From contig NC_086384.1 of assembly GCF_036588685.1 (NCBI RefSeq), positions 9,872,195-9,936,194 on the forward strand: DNA of 64,000 nucleotides. Reading direction: 5' to 3'. Origin of the DNA: Mytilus trossulus. Taxonomy: Eukaryota; Mollusca; Bivalvia; Mytilida; Mytilidae. The position numbers were made by a program, and so were the translations under genes. Of the stretch, positions 22,589 to 33,974 are shown piece after piece. Under the pieces are notes generated by a model. It ran no database searches. It worked only from the letters and a program-made list of their open reading frames with translations, and was not told where the DNA came from. The stretch's first letter is position 1. Each line of letters begins with the position of its first letter.

Positions 22589-24544
22589 TTAGAAATAAAA
22601 CCCTTATATTTTTCTTTATATGTGTTTGAATTAGCAAAATAAAATCGAGCCTCTTTCAGTTGTCCAAAGATCAACAAAGCTATTGCTAAACAATGGTAGG
22701 CTTCTCCGAGAGCACATCACTGTTCTTCAAGATGTGTTCTAGATACGGATAACCGAAGGTCATCAATTGCTTGCATACACTGAAAATCTTCCTGTAATCG
22801 ATATAAACAGAGAAACCTTAGAAAATGAATGTATACTCTCGAAGGTATGTAAGCTCGTGTGGTAGCCTGCACAACTAGTTCTGTAGAAATAACTCAAGAA
22901 TTATAATAAAAAGTTATCTCATTTACGACATGGTGCTTGTTAACATGTCTCCTTTTCCATATCTTCTGTCGTATTCCTTCTTTCTCGATCGTAGAAATAT
23001 TAGTGGAATTTAACGTACATATTTCGTTGAATAGTTTACCATTGGTGCATTCCTTCAAAGCATGGAATATAAGTTTAAGAGACGTTCTGTACTGGCCAAA
23101 ACAATAGTAATATGTTGCTAAATACATCCAACTGGCAACTGAATCTGTATGAAGTCCCATAAAAAGGTATGGCAAAAATTGCTTCAATAGTTTATATGCA
23201 TATCTGTTAGAAACTTTTTTGTGACTATCCATACTTTTACCTATAAGCTGAGAAAACCAACAAAAGACAATAAATGGCAAGAATCCATTGAGTCTTATAT
23301 TCAAAATTCTCTTGATAAATACTTTTCCCATTTTTAATGGTTCGGACGGGGTTCCTAAGTTACAAAACATTCCTGTTAACTTGAGATATGACCGTGAATA
23401 CATAAGAATAAATGCATTTAATGTACAACAAACAACTTCTGTATCATACATCTTTGGTGCAAGAGGGATGTTGCTGAAGAAGTTTAAAAGCCAATTACAA
23501 TTTCTAAAGCACATTATTCCGTTCGAATACAATTCATTCAGAAATATTAAATAATCGCGATGTTGTTGTCTGTTAAATCTACAATCTAACAAATTGTTCT
23601 CGATTATAAAATAATGAGGAAGATATTTGTAGTAAACGTAGTATATGAGTCGCTTAAAACATTTCATAAAACATGGCCATATATTTTCTGGTCGCCATAT
23701 GGATGGCTCAGATTTCTCAGAAACCCAAAACAGTACGGTTTTCAAGAAATAGGAGCATAGTAATCCATTAAATTTCTCTTTCTTTTCAATGATTTGCTTT
23801 AACATAAGTTTCAAAAGAGCATAACATAAAAGTTGAGTATGTGTAAACGAAAATATCAGATGTTTTTCAGAGACAGAAAAAGACATTCTCCATTCTAAAT
23901 GTTCATTTGGCGAATCCTTAGAACCTATTGGTACTTATCAAGTACCATAACTGCATATATTTGACACCAATTTCAGAGAAGGCCAAAAACGTTCTCTTTT
24001 AATCCATGGCTGTGCTTGTTGTATAAAAACTGGACATCGCAGACAAATAGTGATATCAAGAAATCCTTTTACTTCGTTCATGTCTGATGCACATAGACCA
24101 TGTAAGTGCACAGCCCTTACGAGGCCGACCATCGAAAGAGTCCAATGTCGTATACGTCCACTTTCAAATCGCAATTCCTGTTCATATGGAGAAGAAAGCC
24201 AATTCACTAGTGCATCATAAAATCAGCTGTACCCTTTTAATTGGATAAAACAAGGTTCACAGTCTTCAGTGTCCATAACAAAATTATTCGGAATAAGAAA
24301 CGAATCGTCTGTTCTTTTTTCACTCACATTCACCAATCTAAATAGACACATTACGTCTATATCACTCTTCATTTCTAAGCCTTCTGACCTGCTTCCACTA
24401 GTAACTAGTGCAAAAAAAAACATTTTCTGTGAAATAATCTACTGTCGCATAAAATTGCCGTCTTGCTTTCACAACTTCCGCTGATCTTATTGTCTCACAC
24501 AAACAATGATAGAGTCTTTTGCAAATGTTTTTGTCAGTTTTCAT
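22589..24544 (-). pseudogene. Mab-21 / cGAS-like receptor pseudogene (copy 2)
   Basis: The full length of the family is recognisable from ATG (24542-24544) to the terminal stop (22589-22591). It has the GS motif TSGSRSEGL, SDIDVMCLF, LDITICLRC and the Mab-21 signature MSFSVSEKHLIFSF. It is broken by a one-base gain in an A run near 24412-24421. Stops replace codons at 24223-24225 (Cys codon to TGA), 23935-23940 (two adjacent codons), 22894-22896 (Arg codon to TGA) and 22717-22719. The pieces between remain highly similar to copies 1, 4 and 5, so inactivation is fairly recent. A splice-acceptor-like TTTTAACAG precedes the ATG. Its 3' flank pairs with that of copy 4. A functional product is very unlikely. 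Confidence 0.92.
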
Positions 24545-24711
24545 CTGTTAAAATTAGTGCAGGTATTTATAAAATGTAAACCATGGTTAAACCATTGGTT
24601 ATTTTTCATAATGCCAAACTATCGTATCAGTACAAATCAAAAGATAAATGAAAGATATATATTGATTTAAACAGGGTTTATATAAAAATCAGGATATTTG
24701 GTATAAGTCTA

Positions 24712-25720
24712 TGGATCTATGGACAGCATAATATTATTGGATGAAATGTCAGATCTATGGTAGAACACATGGTACTGGATGGATTGGGATCACACAGTTT
24801 TGATCCTCTCATTCTCGTGGCATTCTAAAGTAATCTCTGTATCAGTTATAACCCGAAACTTAAACAGAAACACATGTTGCGTGCACTAACTGTGTATATG
24901 TATTGCAATGAATAAAGGTTTTCAATTAAAAAAAATAAAACACTACTGACTTTGATTTCTCTGTGTCAATTTATTAAATTGACATACAAGAATAAATATC
25001 TGATACATATATGTAAAAGAAAGGAAGTAATGCATATCTTTACAATAGAGTTAGCTGATGGGGGAATCCTTTTATTTCAATTTCCTCTCGTATGCATCGT
25101 GAACCAAGTGTTTCACATGGTTACTCAAACTTTCTGTTCTTTAATAAAAGGGAAACAACCTTTGGATACGAGTTGGAAATGGTTATATAACATGACGTCG
25201 TTCTATTTTTTACTATGTTACTCGAAGAACTATTTGATAATCTTTGTAAAAATAACACCTGTTGTGAATTCTGGGATTGTTTTATAAAAAAGTGTCCAAA
25301 ATATAATGTTTTTCATTGATTTGAAAAGCTTGAATATTTTTGTGGTATTTATATCAGGCCTTAAAGCAGATTGCTGCTTTTACCCAATACAAATATTCAG
25401 GATTCCATTCATTGTTACACTTTTATATCAAACGGAAGCTCAACCATCTATTTGCTAATTTTTTTATCATTCATAAATCTGATATTACTAGACTTTCAAT
25501 CATTGTGTCCATTTTGTAAATATCATATGCATACATCTTTATGCAATGTTTTGCATCCAATACTTATATACATTTTGCAACACAGGATCGATATTTATTC
25601 CCTTTCTTTAAATATCTAAAACAGTCTGTTCACTTGACTTATAACCGTATAAAAAAAAATGTCAGATAAAATAGATATTGACAATCAATCATTGTTCGTC
25701 TTATTTTGCAGTTTGTGGTC
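24712..25720. repeat. 5' flank of unit 2: two 38-bp monomers and block U
   Basis: Two diverged monomers of the 38-bp minisatellite lie at 24712-24785. Block U follows, with the donor-like GT at 24945-24950 (GTCAGT), and then the far 5' flank at 25300-25720. The short open frames here are AT-rich and have no recognisable product. Confidence 0.75.
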
Positions 25721-26440
25721 ATTATCTTAAATATTATCATTGATAAACTGTAAACATCAATAATGTTTCAAAAAGTATGATCTACAAATAATTCACTTTG
25801 AAAAAATTGGTAAATTAACCCCTTAAGGAGTTATTTCCTTTAATAGTACATTTATTACAATTTTTCGTATTTTTTGTTATTATCTTTTACATAAATAATT
25901 TCCTCTGAAACTAGTTTTCCAAATTTATTCACATTTAACCACAATCATCATTTAGGTGTCTAGTTTTAAAAAATGTTTCCAATTACTCAGCCTGTTCACC
26001 AAGATGGACAAATTGGCTGAAGATAGAACATTACTTGCAAGTTTTGTCTTTTATTTGAAAACCCATAATAAAGAGAGAAAATCTGATCACTGCAAGAATG
26101 TTCACATTGTTGAGCTCTACCAATTGTCTATACATTTTAAACTGTAAGATGACTTCTTATAAGAGTTAAATGACAAATTTGGTCTTAATCGTTAATTAAC
26201 TCCTCATTAGAGTTATTTGATGAAAATTTTTACCATTTCTTTTGCATGTTTGCCTTAAATCCGAAAAATTGAATATAAAGTCAGCTAGGCCAAAAAGAAT
26301 AGGAAAACAAAATATATAATGGCGACAATAGGAATGAAATGGCCAGACAACTTCTTATCGGAGTTTTTGTTCTTAAAAGACAATATTAACTTTTTATGCA
26401 TTATGCCTTATATGGTAGAACATTATAATAGAAAAAGATA
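25721..26440. other. no recognisable gene
   Basis: AT-rich sequence separating unit 2 from the 44-bp minisatellite. A 63-codon frame at 25956-26147 has no recognisable motif. Confidence 0.4.
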
Positions 26441-26444
26441 AACT

Positions 26445-27080
26445 CCAAATCACAGAAATGTTCACCAAGTCAAGCTCTACTAACAGGTCTAAATCACAGA
26501 AATGATCACCAAGTCACGATCACCTAACAGGTCTAAATCACACAAATGATCACCAAGTCAAGATCTACTAACAGGTCTAAATCACAGAAATAATCACCAA
26601 GTCAAGATCTACTAACAGGTCTAAATCACAGAAATATGATCACCAAGTCAAGCTCTACCAACAGGTCTAAATCACAGAAATATGATCACCAAGTCAAGAT
26701 CTACTAACAGGTCTAAATCACAGAAATGATCACCAACTCAAGATCTACTAACAGGTCTAAATCACAGAAATGATCACCAAGTCAAGATCTACTAACAGGT
26801 CTAAATCACAGAAATGATCACCAAGTCAAGATCACCTAACAGGTCTAAATCACAGAAATGATCACCAAGTCAAGATCACCTAACAGGTCTAAATCACAGA
26901 AATGATCACCAAGTCAAGATCTACTAACAGGTCTAAATTACAGAAATATGATCACCAATTAATGCAAGTCAAGATCTACTAACAGGTCTAAATCACAGAA
27001 ATGATCACCAAGTCAATATCTACTAACAGGTCTAAATCACAGAAATGATCACCAACTCAACCTCTACTAACAGGTCTAAT
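26445..27080. repeat. 44-bp minisatellite, ~14 copies
   Basis: The monomer is close to TCTAAATCACAGAAATGATC followed by ACCAAGTCAAGATCTACTAA and CAGG. Variants lack a few bases (ATCACCTAACAGG) or add an AT (AGAAATATGATC), and one monomer has an 8-9 bp insertion near 26955. It contains no open frame of interest. Confidence 0.93.
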
Positions 27081-27124
27081 TTTGCCGATATCGGTAGTAG
27101 ACTGTCACTCTTTATAAGATTGCC

Positions 27125-29645
27125 CTTAAAAGAGGGACGAAAGATATCAAAGGGACGGTTTAACTAATAAATCTAAAACAAACTCACAACGCCATGGCTA
27201 AAAATAAAAAGACAAACAGACAAACAATAGTACACATGACACATCATAGAAAACCAAAGAATAAATAACACGAACCCCACACAAAACTACGGGGGATCTT
27301 AGGTGCTCCAGAACAGAAGGGTGCGCAGATCTTGCTCCACATATTTCACCCGTCGTGTTGCTTATGTGATATCAGATCCGGAAAATAGTCTTATTCGGTA
27401 TGTCACATTCATGCAAGGGAAGGGGGTTGTAGTTACGGCGTAAGGAACATATCTACCCCGTATGAAGGTGCTGATGGAATGTTGCTACTTAGAAATGATA
27501 GTTCACAATTGGAAATCTGAAATCATCTCTTTTGTCGGAAAGTTTTGTTTCCAACCGATCCTCATTGTCAATTTCTAGATGTAAGTGAAGATATGAAGCC
27601 GACTTAACTGTATCTGTAGTATCCTTTATTCCTAGTTCAATGGGATAGATGCGTTCCACATAGTCACCAAATTTTGAATTATTTAGTGAAAGAACATCAT
27701 CTATATATATAGCGGAAAGTAGAGTTAAAGGACATTGCTAACTTTTTCTCTTTCTTCCTTAGAAGTTCCTGCATGAAGTCATCCTCATAATAATAAAAGA
27801 AATAAGTCGGCAAGTAGAGGGGCACAGTTTGTTCCCATTGGAATGCCGACAGTCTGTTGAAAAATACGTCCTCCGAACGTAAGAAATATGTTGTCCATCA
27901 AGAAATCAATCATCTTGATAAGATCAGTTTTAGAGAATTTTTTGTTTGAATCAGAGTGATCTTTTACAAAGTAGGATTTATTCCTTCCCAAGACAAGATA
28001 CTTGTATCTACGTTGGCCATTCTTTTTTATAAAGCAAAGCAATACCAACTCTTTTAATTTGTCTTTTAGTTTGGAATGTGGAATACTTGTGTAAGGAGTA
28101 GAAAAGTCAAATGTTTTAATACTGTTACAAGATGAAGGAGAGTTAGATAGTATGTACTCTAAAAGATCTTTGGAATTTTTAAGTAGCCACATCTGATTCA
28201 CGCTACCTCTAGAATAGGCAGTTTCACAATAACTTTCAAGCCCGTCTTTGATTGCTGATAAAATAGATGCTAATAATTTAGAAAGAGGTTTCGTGAAGCA
28301 CTTGTAAGGCCAGCAATATACCGTTGTTTGTAAGGACACTTATGTAGTTTAGGTATCCAATACAGTGATGGAAGATCCAGTTCTTTATCTTTGGTTGAAA
28401 TTCCAAAGGAACAAAAAACAGACTTATGGTTATCCAGGATTTCCTCTTTGGTAAGTGTCGTGAGGGAATATGTTGAGTGTGTAAGTGAATTGTCAATACC
28501 TAATTCGTTCATCAAGCAGTTAATGTAATGACTTTTACACACAAAAACGATGTTAATTGGGGCTTTGTCTGCGGGGACAACATCATATTTATCATGGAGG
28601 TCGACTAGGTGTTTATCAAAATTTGGATCTTTAAAGGTTGACGTAGCATGGACATTGATGGACCCATTAATTTAATTTATTCTGATTTGTATCAACGACC
28701 TCACTGCCTTAATCCATTCAGAAAGAGTGTCTACGTCTTCCTTCTTGCGCATAGCCCATTGCCTGGCATTATCTTCAACTGAATCGATAAAAATTTTAAA
28801 GTTGTATTTCCAATTGATGGATTTAGGCTCACGATATTTCGGACCTTTTGATAACACATTTCGTAGAGAAGTGTTATTAACAATGTTGATGTAACCGGTA
28901 ATAACGTGGCCAGCAGGACTTTATGTGAATTGGGAACTAGCGCAAGTGCAGTCAGGAGGTTTAGACTTGAAGTCGTCAATATCGAGATCCTGCAAAACGT
29001 GTTTGTAATTGAAAATTTTAGTTGCAATAGGTTTGGTATAGGTATAAGAAATGATTGGTACATACTGGTCTTTGAAATAAGGAGGTATTTTCGATTGAAC
29101 TAATTTATGATGAAGGATATTGCTTATGTTGACGCCATCGAGACCTTTGTTGGCAAAGGAAAGATTAAGAAAAGATATTTTCTTTTTTTCATCTTTTCTA
29201 ATGCGGACGGGCTTGAAAAGTCTGTGACCTTCAATATCCGAAATTATAGCTTCAAGTTTGTATTGGTTTGAATGAGGGTTTGTAATTGTTTGATTCCAAA
29301 CATTAATTGAACAGAGAATAAAGTTTTGTAAGGGGTAATGAATACCTTTTCGTGCGGTTTTTGTATAAATGGCAGCAGGGCATCAATAGAGACATCATGC
29401 AGAGAAGCTGATGTATAATAGCGATGACCATGACTGCGTCTACGTCGTGGAGTCGAGTTGAAAATATTCATGACATTCACCGAGTTACACTAAGGACTAG
29501 ATAGAATACCTATACCATCAATTTTGTCATTGCAACAATAAGGTGTCGCAGTTCCACATTGTCTAATCCAGTATTCTGCTTTTTGTCTACGGAGAGTCGG
29601 TGAAAGATTAGGATTGTTAGAGCTATGGTCTATCTTTTCGATAAT
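27125..29645 (-). pseudogene. Penelope-like retroelement, degenerate
   Basis: Minus-strand pieces align in order with a bivalve Penelope-like reverse transcriptase. Near 29510-29640 is RRQKAEYWIRQCGTATPY, reminiscent of the end of a GIY-YIG endonuclease. LPSLYWIPKLHKCPYKQRYI lies near 28300-28400. RT motif A (FDFSTPYTSIPH) is near 28090, and motif B (VGIPMGTNCAPLLADLF) is near 27800-27850. Motif C, which should read YIDD near 27690-27705, is disrupted by a small insertion that shifts the frame. Thumb-region pieces and a ~310-bp 3' UTR follow to 27128. Several frameshifts and stops make it inactive. The apparent EN-before-RT order would fit the N-terminal-endonuclease branch of the class, but that is tentative. 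Confidence 0.8.
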
Positions 29646-30375
29646 GCCAACTGTCATAGAAACGATGGAATGATCGGGCTGATTGAAATGATGGTAGCTG
29701 CTGGTGGACGTTTCGTCCCAGAGGGTATCACCAGCCCAGTAGTCAGCACTTCGGTGTTGATATGAATATCAATTATACGGTCATTTTTATAAATTTTCTG
29801 TGTACAAAACTTTGAATTTTTCGAAAAACTATGGATTTTCTTACCCCAAGAGTAGATTACCTTAGCCGTATTTGGCACAACTTTTTTTAATTTTGGGTCC
29901 TCAATGTTCTTCAACTTTGTATTTGTTTTGATCTGAGCGTCACTGATAAGTCTTATGTAGACGAAACGCACGTCTGGCGTTTAAAATTATAATCTTGGTA
30001 CTTTTGATAACTATTTACACCACTGGGGCGATGCCACCGCTGGTGGACGTTTCGTCTCCGAGGGTATCACCAGCCCAGTAGTCAGCACTTCGGTGTTGAC
30101 ATGAATATAAATTGTACGGTCATTTTTATAAATTTTCTGTTTACAAAACTTTAAATTTTTCGAAAAACTAAAAATTTTCTTTCCCCAGGAGTAGATTACC
30201 TTAGCCGTATTTGGCACAACTTATTTTAATTTCGGGTCCTCAATGCTTTTCAACTTTGTATTTGTTTTGGCTTTTTAACTATTTTGATCTGAGCGTCACT
30301 GATGAGTCTTAATTAGACGAAACGCGCGTCTGGCGTATCAAATTATAATCCTGGTACTTTTGACAACTATAAATA
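29646..30375. repeat. dispersed repeat R4, two tandem copies
   Basis: Two copies of one sequence (about 29690-29995 and 30035-30365) contain GCTGGTGGACGTTTCGTC, then 'cccagtagtcagcacttcgg', and end with 'gacgaaacgcgcgtctggcg' and 'cttttgataacta'. A third copy is at 56620-57075 and a fragment at 49317-49372. The 105- and 68-codon frames on the minus strand are parallel readings of this repeat. Confidence 0.8.
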
Positions 30376-30930
30376 GAATGTCGTTAGCAATGTGTTTAAT
30401 ATCTGATCTATGACCGCACATACGTTTGTTTACACTGCCTTTCGTTTCATCGACGTATATCAATCAGCAAAGGTTGCATTCCAATCCATAGACAACATTT
30501 ATCGATTTACAATTCAGATCATCGTGACTACTGGTAAAATATGACTTCGATATGGTCAAATTGCTAGTGAATTCAGCATCTGTAATAAAAATTGCACAAG
30601 TTTGCCTTTGGTCTCACATTTCGAAATGCGACAGTTTTGTACTGTGTCATCAAAAACTATAATGTCTTAAAGGATAACTGAACATGGCTGTATATGTGTA
30701 AGTTTGCTATTGTCACTACGACGATGAACTGAATGAGTCATATTTGAAATATTTGTCATTTCTGGTGATGAGGAGACACCTGCCGTATCAGACGACTTTT
30801 TTATATTGAACGACGTCCGATCAAGTTTCCTGATTCATCTTCGTAAATTCATGCAATTGTAGTTTTGCTACTGGGCGGATGATGTCCTCGAGACAAAATG
30901 TCCACCAGCAGAGACATTGACCAAATGGTT
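30376..30930. other. no recognisable gene
   Basis: Unique-looking sequence between repeat R4 and the second Penelope-like fragment; no open frame I can support. Confidence 0.4.
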
Positions 30931-31670
30931 ATAACAGAGGGACAAAAGATACCAAAGGGACAGTCAAACTCATAAATTTAAAATAAACTGACAACACCAT
31001 GGCTAAAATGAAAAAGACAAACAGACAAACAATAGTACACAATACACAACATAGAAACCAAAAGAATAAACAACACGAACCCCACCAAAAACCAGGGGTG
31101 ATCTCAGGTGTTCCGCAAGGGTAAGCAGATCCTGCTTCCGTCGTGTTGCTTATGTGATATCTCAAATCCGGTAAGTAGTCTAATTCGGTAGTAGGTCACA
31201 TTCATGAAAGGGAATGGGATTGTAGTTACGACATAAGGAACATATCCGATATCATTTATAAAACGGTAATTCCATAACGGTCAACCAACTCGTGATGGCG
31301 TATGTAAAATTTACGAAGGGGTGATTTCAACTTCACCATTTGAAACTCTTGGTTTAATTCCTTCCTTGTGAGCAGCAACCCTCTATCAAGAAAATCATGA
31401 TAGGAAATACAAGCACAGGAATATCCTATCAATTGGGAGATATATATACCGTATCCAGGTGCTGATGGAATGTTGCTACCTAGAACTGAAAAGTTCACAA
31501 TTGGAAAGCTGAAATCATCTCTCATCAAGTTTTTTTTTCAACCGACCCTCATTGTCAATTTCTAGATGTAAGTCAAGATATGAAGCCGACTTAACTGTAT
31601 CTGTTGTATCCTTTATCTCTAGTTCAATGAATAGATGCGTTCCACATAGTCACCAAATTTTGAATTATTG
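30930..31670 (-). mobile_element. 5'-truncated Penelope-like retroelement, second copy
   Basis: The 3' UTR ('ggacagtcaaactcataaat' to 'catccgatatc'-like) is followed on the minus strand by a C-terminal coding piece with YGIYISQLIGYSCACISYHD and LLLTRKELNQEFQMVKLKS. The coding part ends at about 31668 within the region after motif C. It contains at least one frameshift. Confidence 0.8.
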
Positions 31671-32341
31671 GGATTTTTTTTTATCTTCTTTCGTGTTGGG
31701 TAAAAACTGAACAAGATAGAGAGACACAAAACAACAATACGAGATTAACAAAAGAGATTTATGTCATTAATTCTATTCCTTTTTACAATGTTGTCCTTTG
31801 TTGAATATGCACATGGACCAAGGTGAGCAACAAAAGCTCTGTAGAGCCTCTGGTTAAAATACTTTTTACAAATTTTGTTATGTTGAACAATTATAAAATC
31901 TTTAAACATAATACTTCATCAAACATTTTAGCATGAAATATTAGTCTTATTTGTATATTTATTAATTTTTCATTCATAAAAAGTAAACCTTTAAAAATAT
32001 CTAAATAATAAAAAAAAAACAATTTTAAGAAAAAGTTAATTATGTTAGAATAAAACAATCCAAACAAATAGTCGGTATTAAAAACTGAATAATAATAAGA
32101 TTCCTAGATGTACATGTAACAATGACATTTGAAATTAAAACTCATTACAAAAGTTTTTAATGTTCAAAGTTTCATTCAGAGTGTTTCCATTTTTATGATT
32201 TAATCTTATAAAATGGAGCTCTTACATATCTTTAGACTAAACAACTAATTACTTTGACTCCTCCCCTTAAGCATCTTGACAATTTCTAGAACAGATATTG
32301 TTATTGGCGACACATAAACCATTCAACAATATATTTATATA
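31671..32341. other. 3' region of unit 3, no gene
   Basis: Contains a short stretch (31710-31790) resembling the 3' flank of copy 1 at 11395-11470, then AT-rich DNA. Confidence 0.5.
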
Positions 32342-33743
32342 TGTTACAGTCATTTTCTAAATTTAGGCATTTTGTATAATGCCTGAAAATTTAAGGCATT
32401 TTCTAGAATGCCTGCAAAATTCAGTCATTATACAAAATCACTAATTTTTCTAGGCATTTTACAAAATGCCTGGAAAAATTGATAGGCATTCTGCAAAATG
32501 CCTGAAATGGTTTTATAGAATGAAATGTTAAACAATTAAAAGCTTTCAACACCGGAGCAGTTTTATTTTTGAAAATTACTGAATTAAAAAAGAAGAGATT
32601 TAACAAACTTTACTGGATTATTCCAAAAAACTCTAAAATAATTTTTTCATTTCTCAAAAAGTTTGGATGACAGAACTGTTACACAATATTTGTGCTGATT
32701 TTTTGTAAATACATAGTTTGGCGTTAAATCTGGGTTTAGCACTTCAACCAAAGTTTGAGAAACCAGAATCATGATATACATGTATTTTGCCGTTTCATTA
32801 CCTTTAATGAGAAACACTTAACTTTCGACATGATTGTGGTTTGCAATAAGCACACACGTCACACATGAATATCTTATTTTTCCTCTACAATATGAAGTTA
32901 TTGCCCTTTATATTCAATATAAAAAAATGTAATCTTTAACCAAAATTTTCTTCAATTCATATACTGGACCATATAGATTTAAAAGTAGCAAAAATTTGCA
33001 ATAGGCTATACTGATTGAAAAACGTATCAGATGACACAGCCAACCATATATTTGCAGCACAACAAAACGGAGCCTTGTATGGCGAAACCCATATTGTAGA
33101 GGGGAGTTTGTTTCGATGTGGATTTCCCATTTTAAAATTCTCATTATTTCTGAAAGGGAACATTAAATATATTGCCATATTTTATTCAAATACAAAACTT
33201 TTTTCACATTAAGAACTCTACAGCAATCAGTCAATTAAAAAAAATCTTTTTTGTCTACAAATTTTTCACCCTACTGTTTTGAATCTAGAATTTCTAAAAA
33301 AAAACTCTATTAATTTTGTTCTATTGACAAAACAATTTGTCTTTTTGCAATTTTGACAATATAATCATAAATTCACTTCTGGTATATAAATTACAAATTG
33401 AGTACGAACTTTATGTACTAGTTTTACTAAAAATAATATATCATATGACAAACAAACCTTCCCAGATGGTTTTTGAAAATAAATTAATTCTACGAAACCA
33501 TTAGTTATTTTCTATGCAAGACATTGTGTTTTTGTCCACCATTGTCAATGTCCTTCTTCTACAAATTGCCTGAAACTGAACAGGCAATTTGTTAAATTTT
33601 GCTTCTAAATTTCAGTCATTTTACAAAATGACTAGGTATTTTTAGTCATTTTGTAAAATGCCTGTCAAGTTTAGGCATTTTATAAATTGCCTGAAAATTC
33701 AGTCATTTTACAAAATGCCTAAATTTAGAAAATGCCTGTAACA
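32342..33743. mobile_element. DNA transposon with palindromic subterminal repeats
   Basis: The 1.40-kb element has inverted ends: left TGTTACAGTCATTTTCTAAA, and right the complement of TGTTACAGGCATTTTCTAAA. Five near-palindromes of the form AGGCATTTT-NN-AAAATGCCT follow the left end at a ~30-bp spacing (32365-32384, 32394-32413, 32423-32442, 32452-32471, 32484-32503). A matching set precedes the right end (about 33560-33720). The interior (32520-33550) has only short overlapping frames, so it looks non-autonomous. I could not find a convincing target-site duplication, and I do not assign a superfamily. Confidence 0.85.
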
Positions 33744-33974
33744 AATACATAAAGTAGAATCAAGAATGACGAATTATATATCCAATGGTAGTATATTTCT
33801 AGGAGGTTTTAATTATGAAGGAATGCAATGTCTCGCACATCTGTCTTTGTGTGGGGTTGAAATATTTTCTATGTTTGCATTGTAAACAAAAACAATAACT
33901 CATCAAAAGAAGATAAATATGATTAAAATTCAGGTTTAATTTAATGATTGAAATATTTATAAATATTTACGAGT

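Noticed and set aside
25060-25100. interferon-response-like GAAANNGAAA site upstream of copy 2
   Set aside because: A GAAATTGAAA match is seen on the minus strand in unit 2, but units 1 and 5 do not keep the spacing, so chance is likely in AT-rich DNA.
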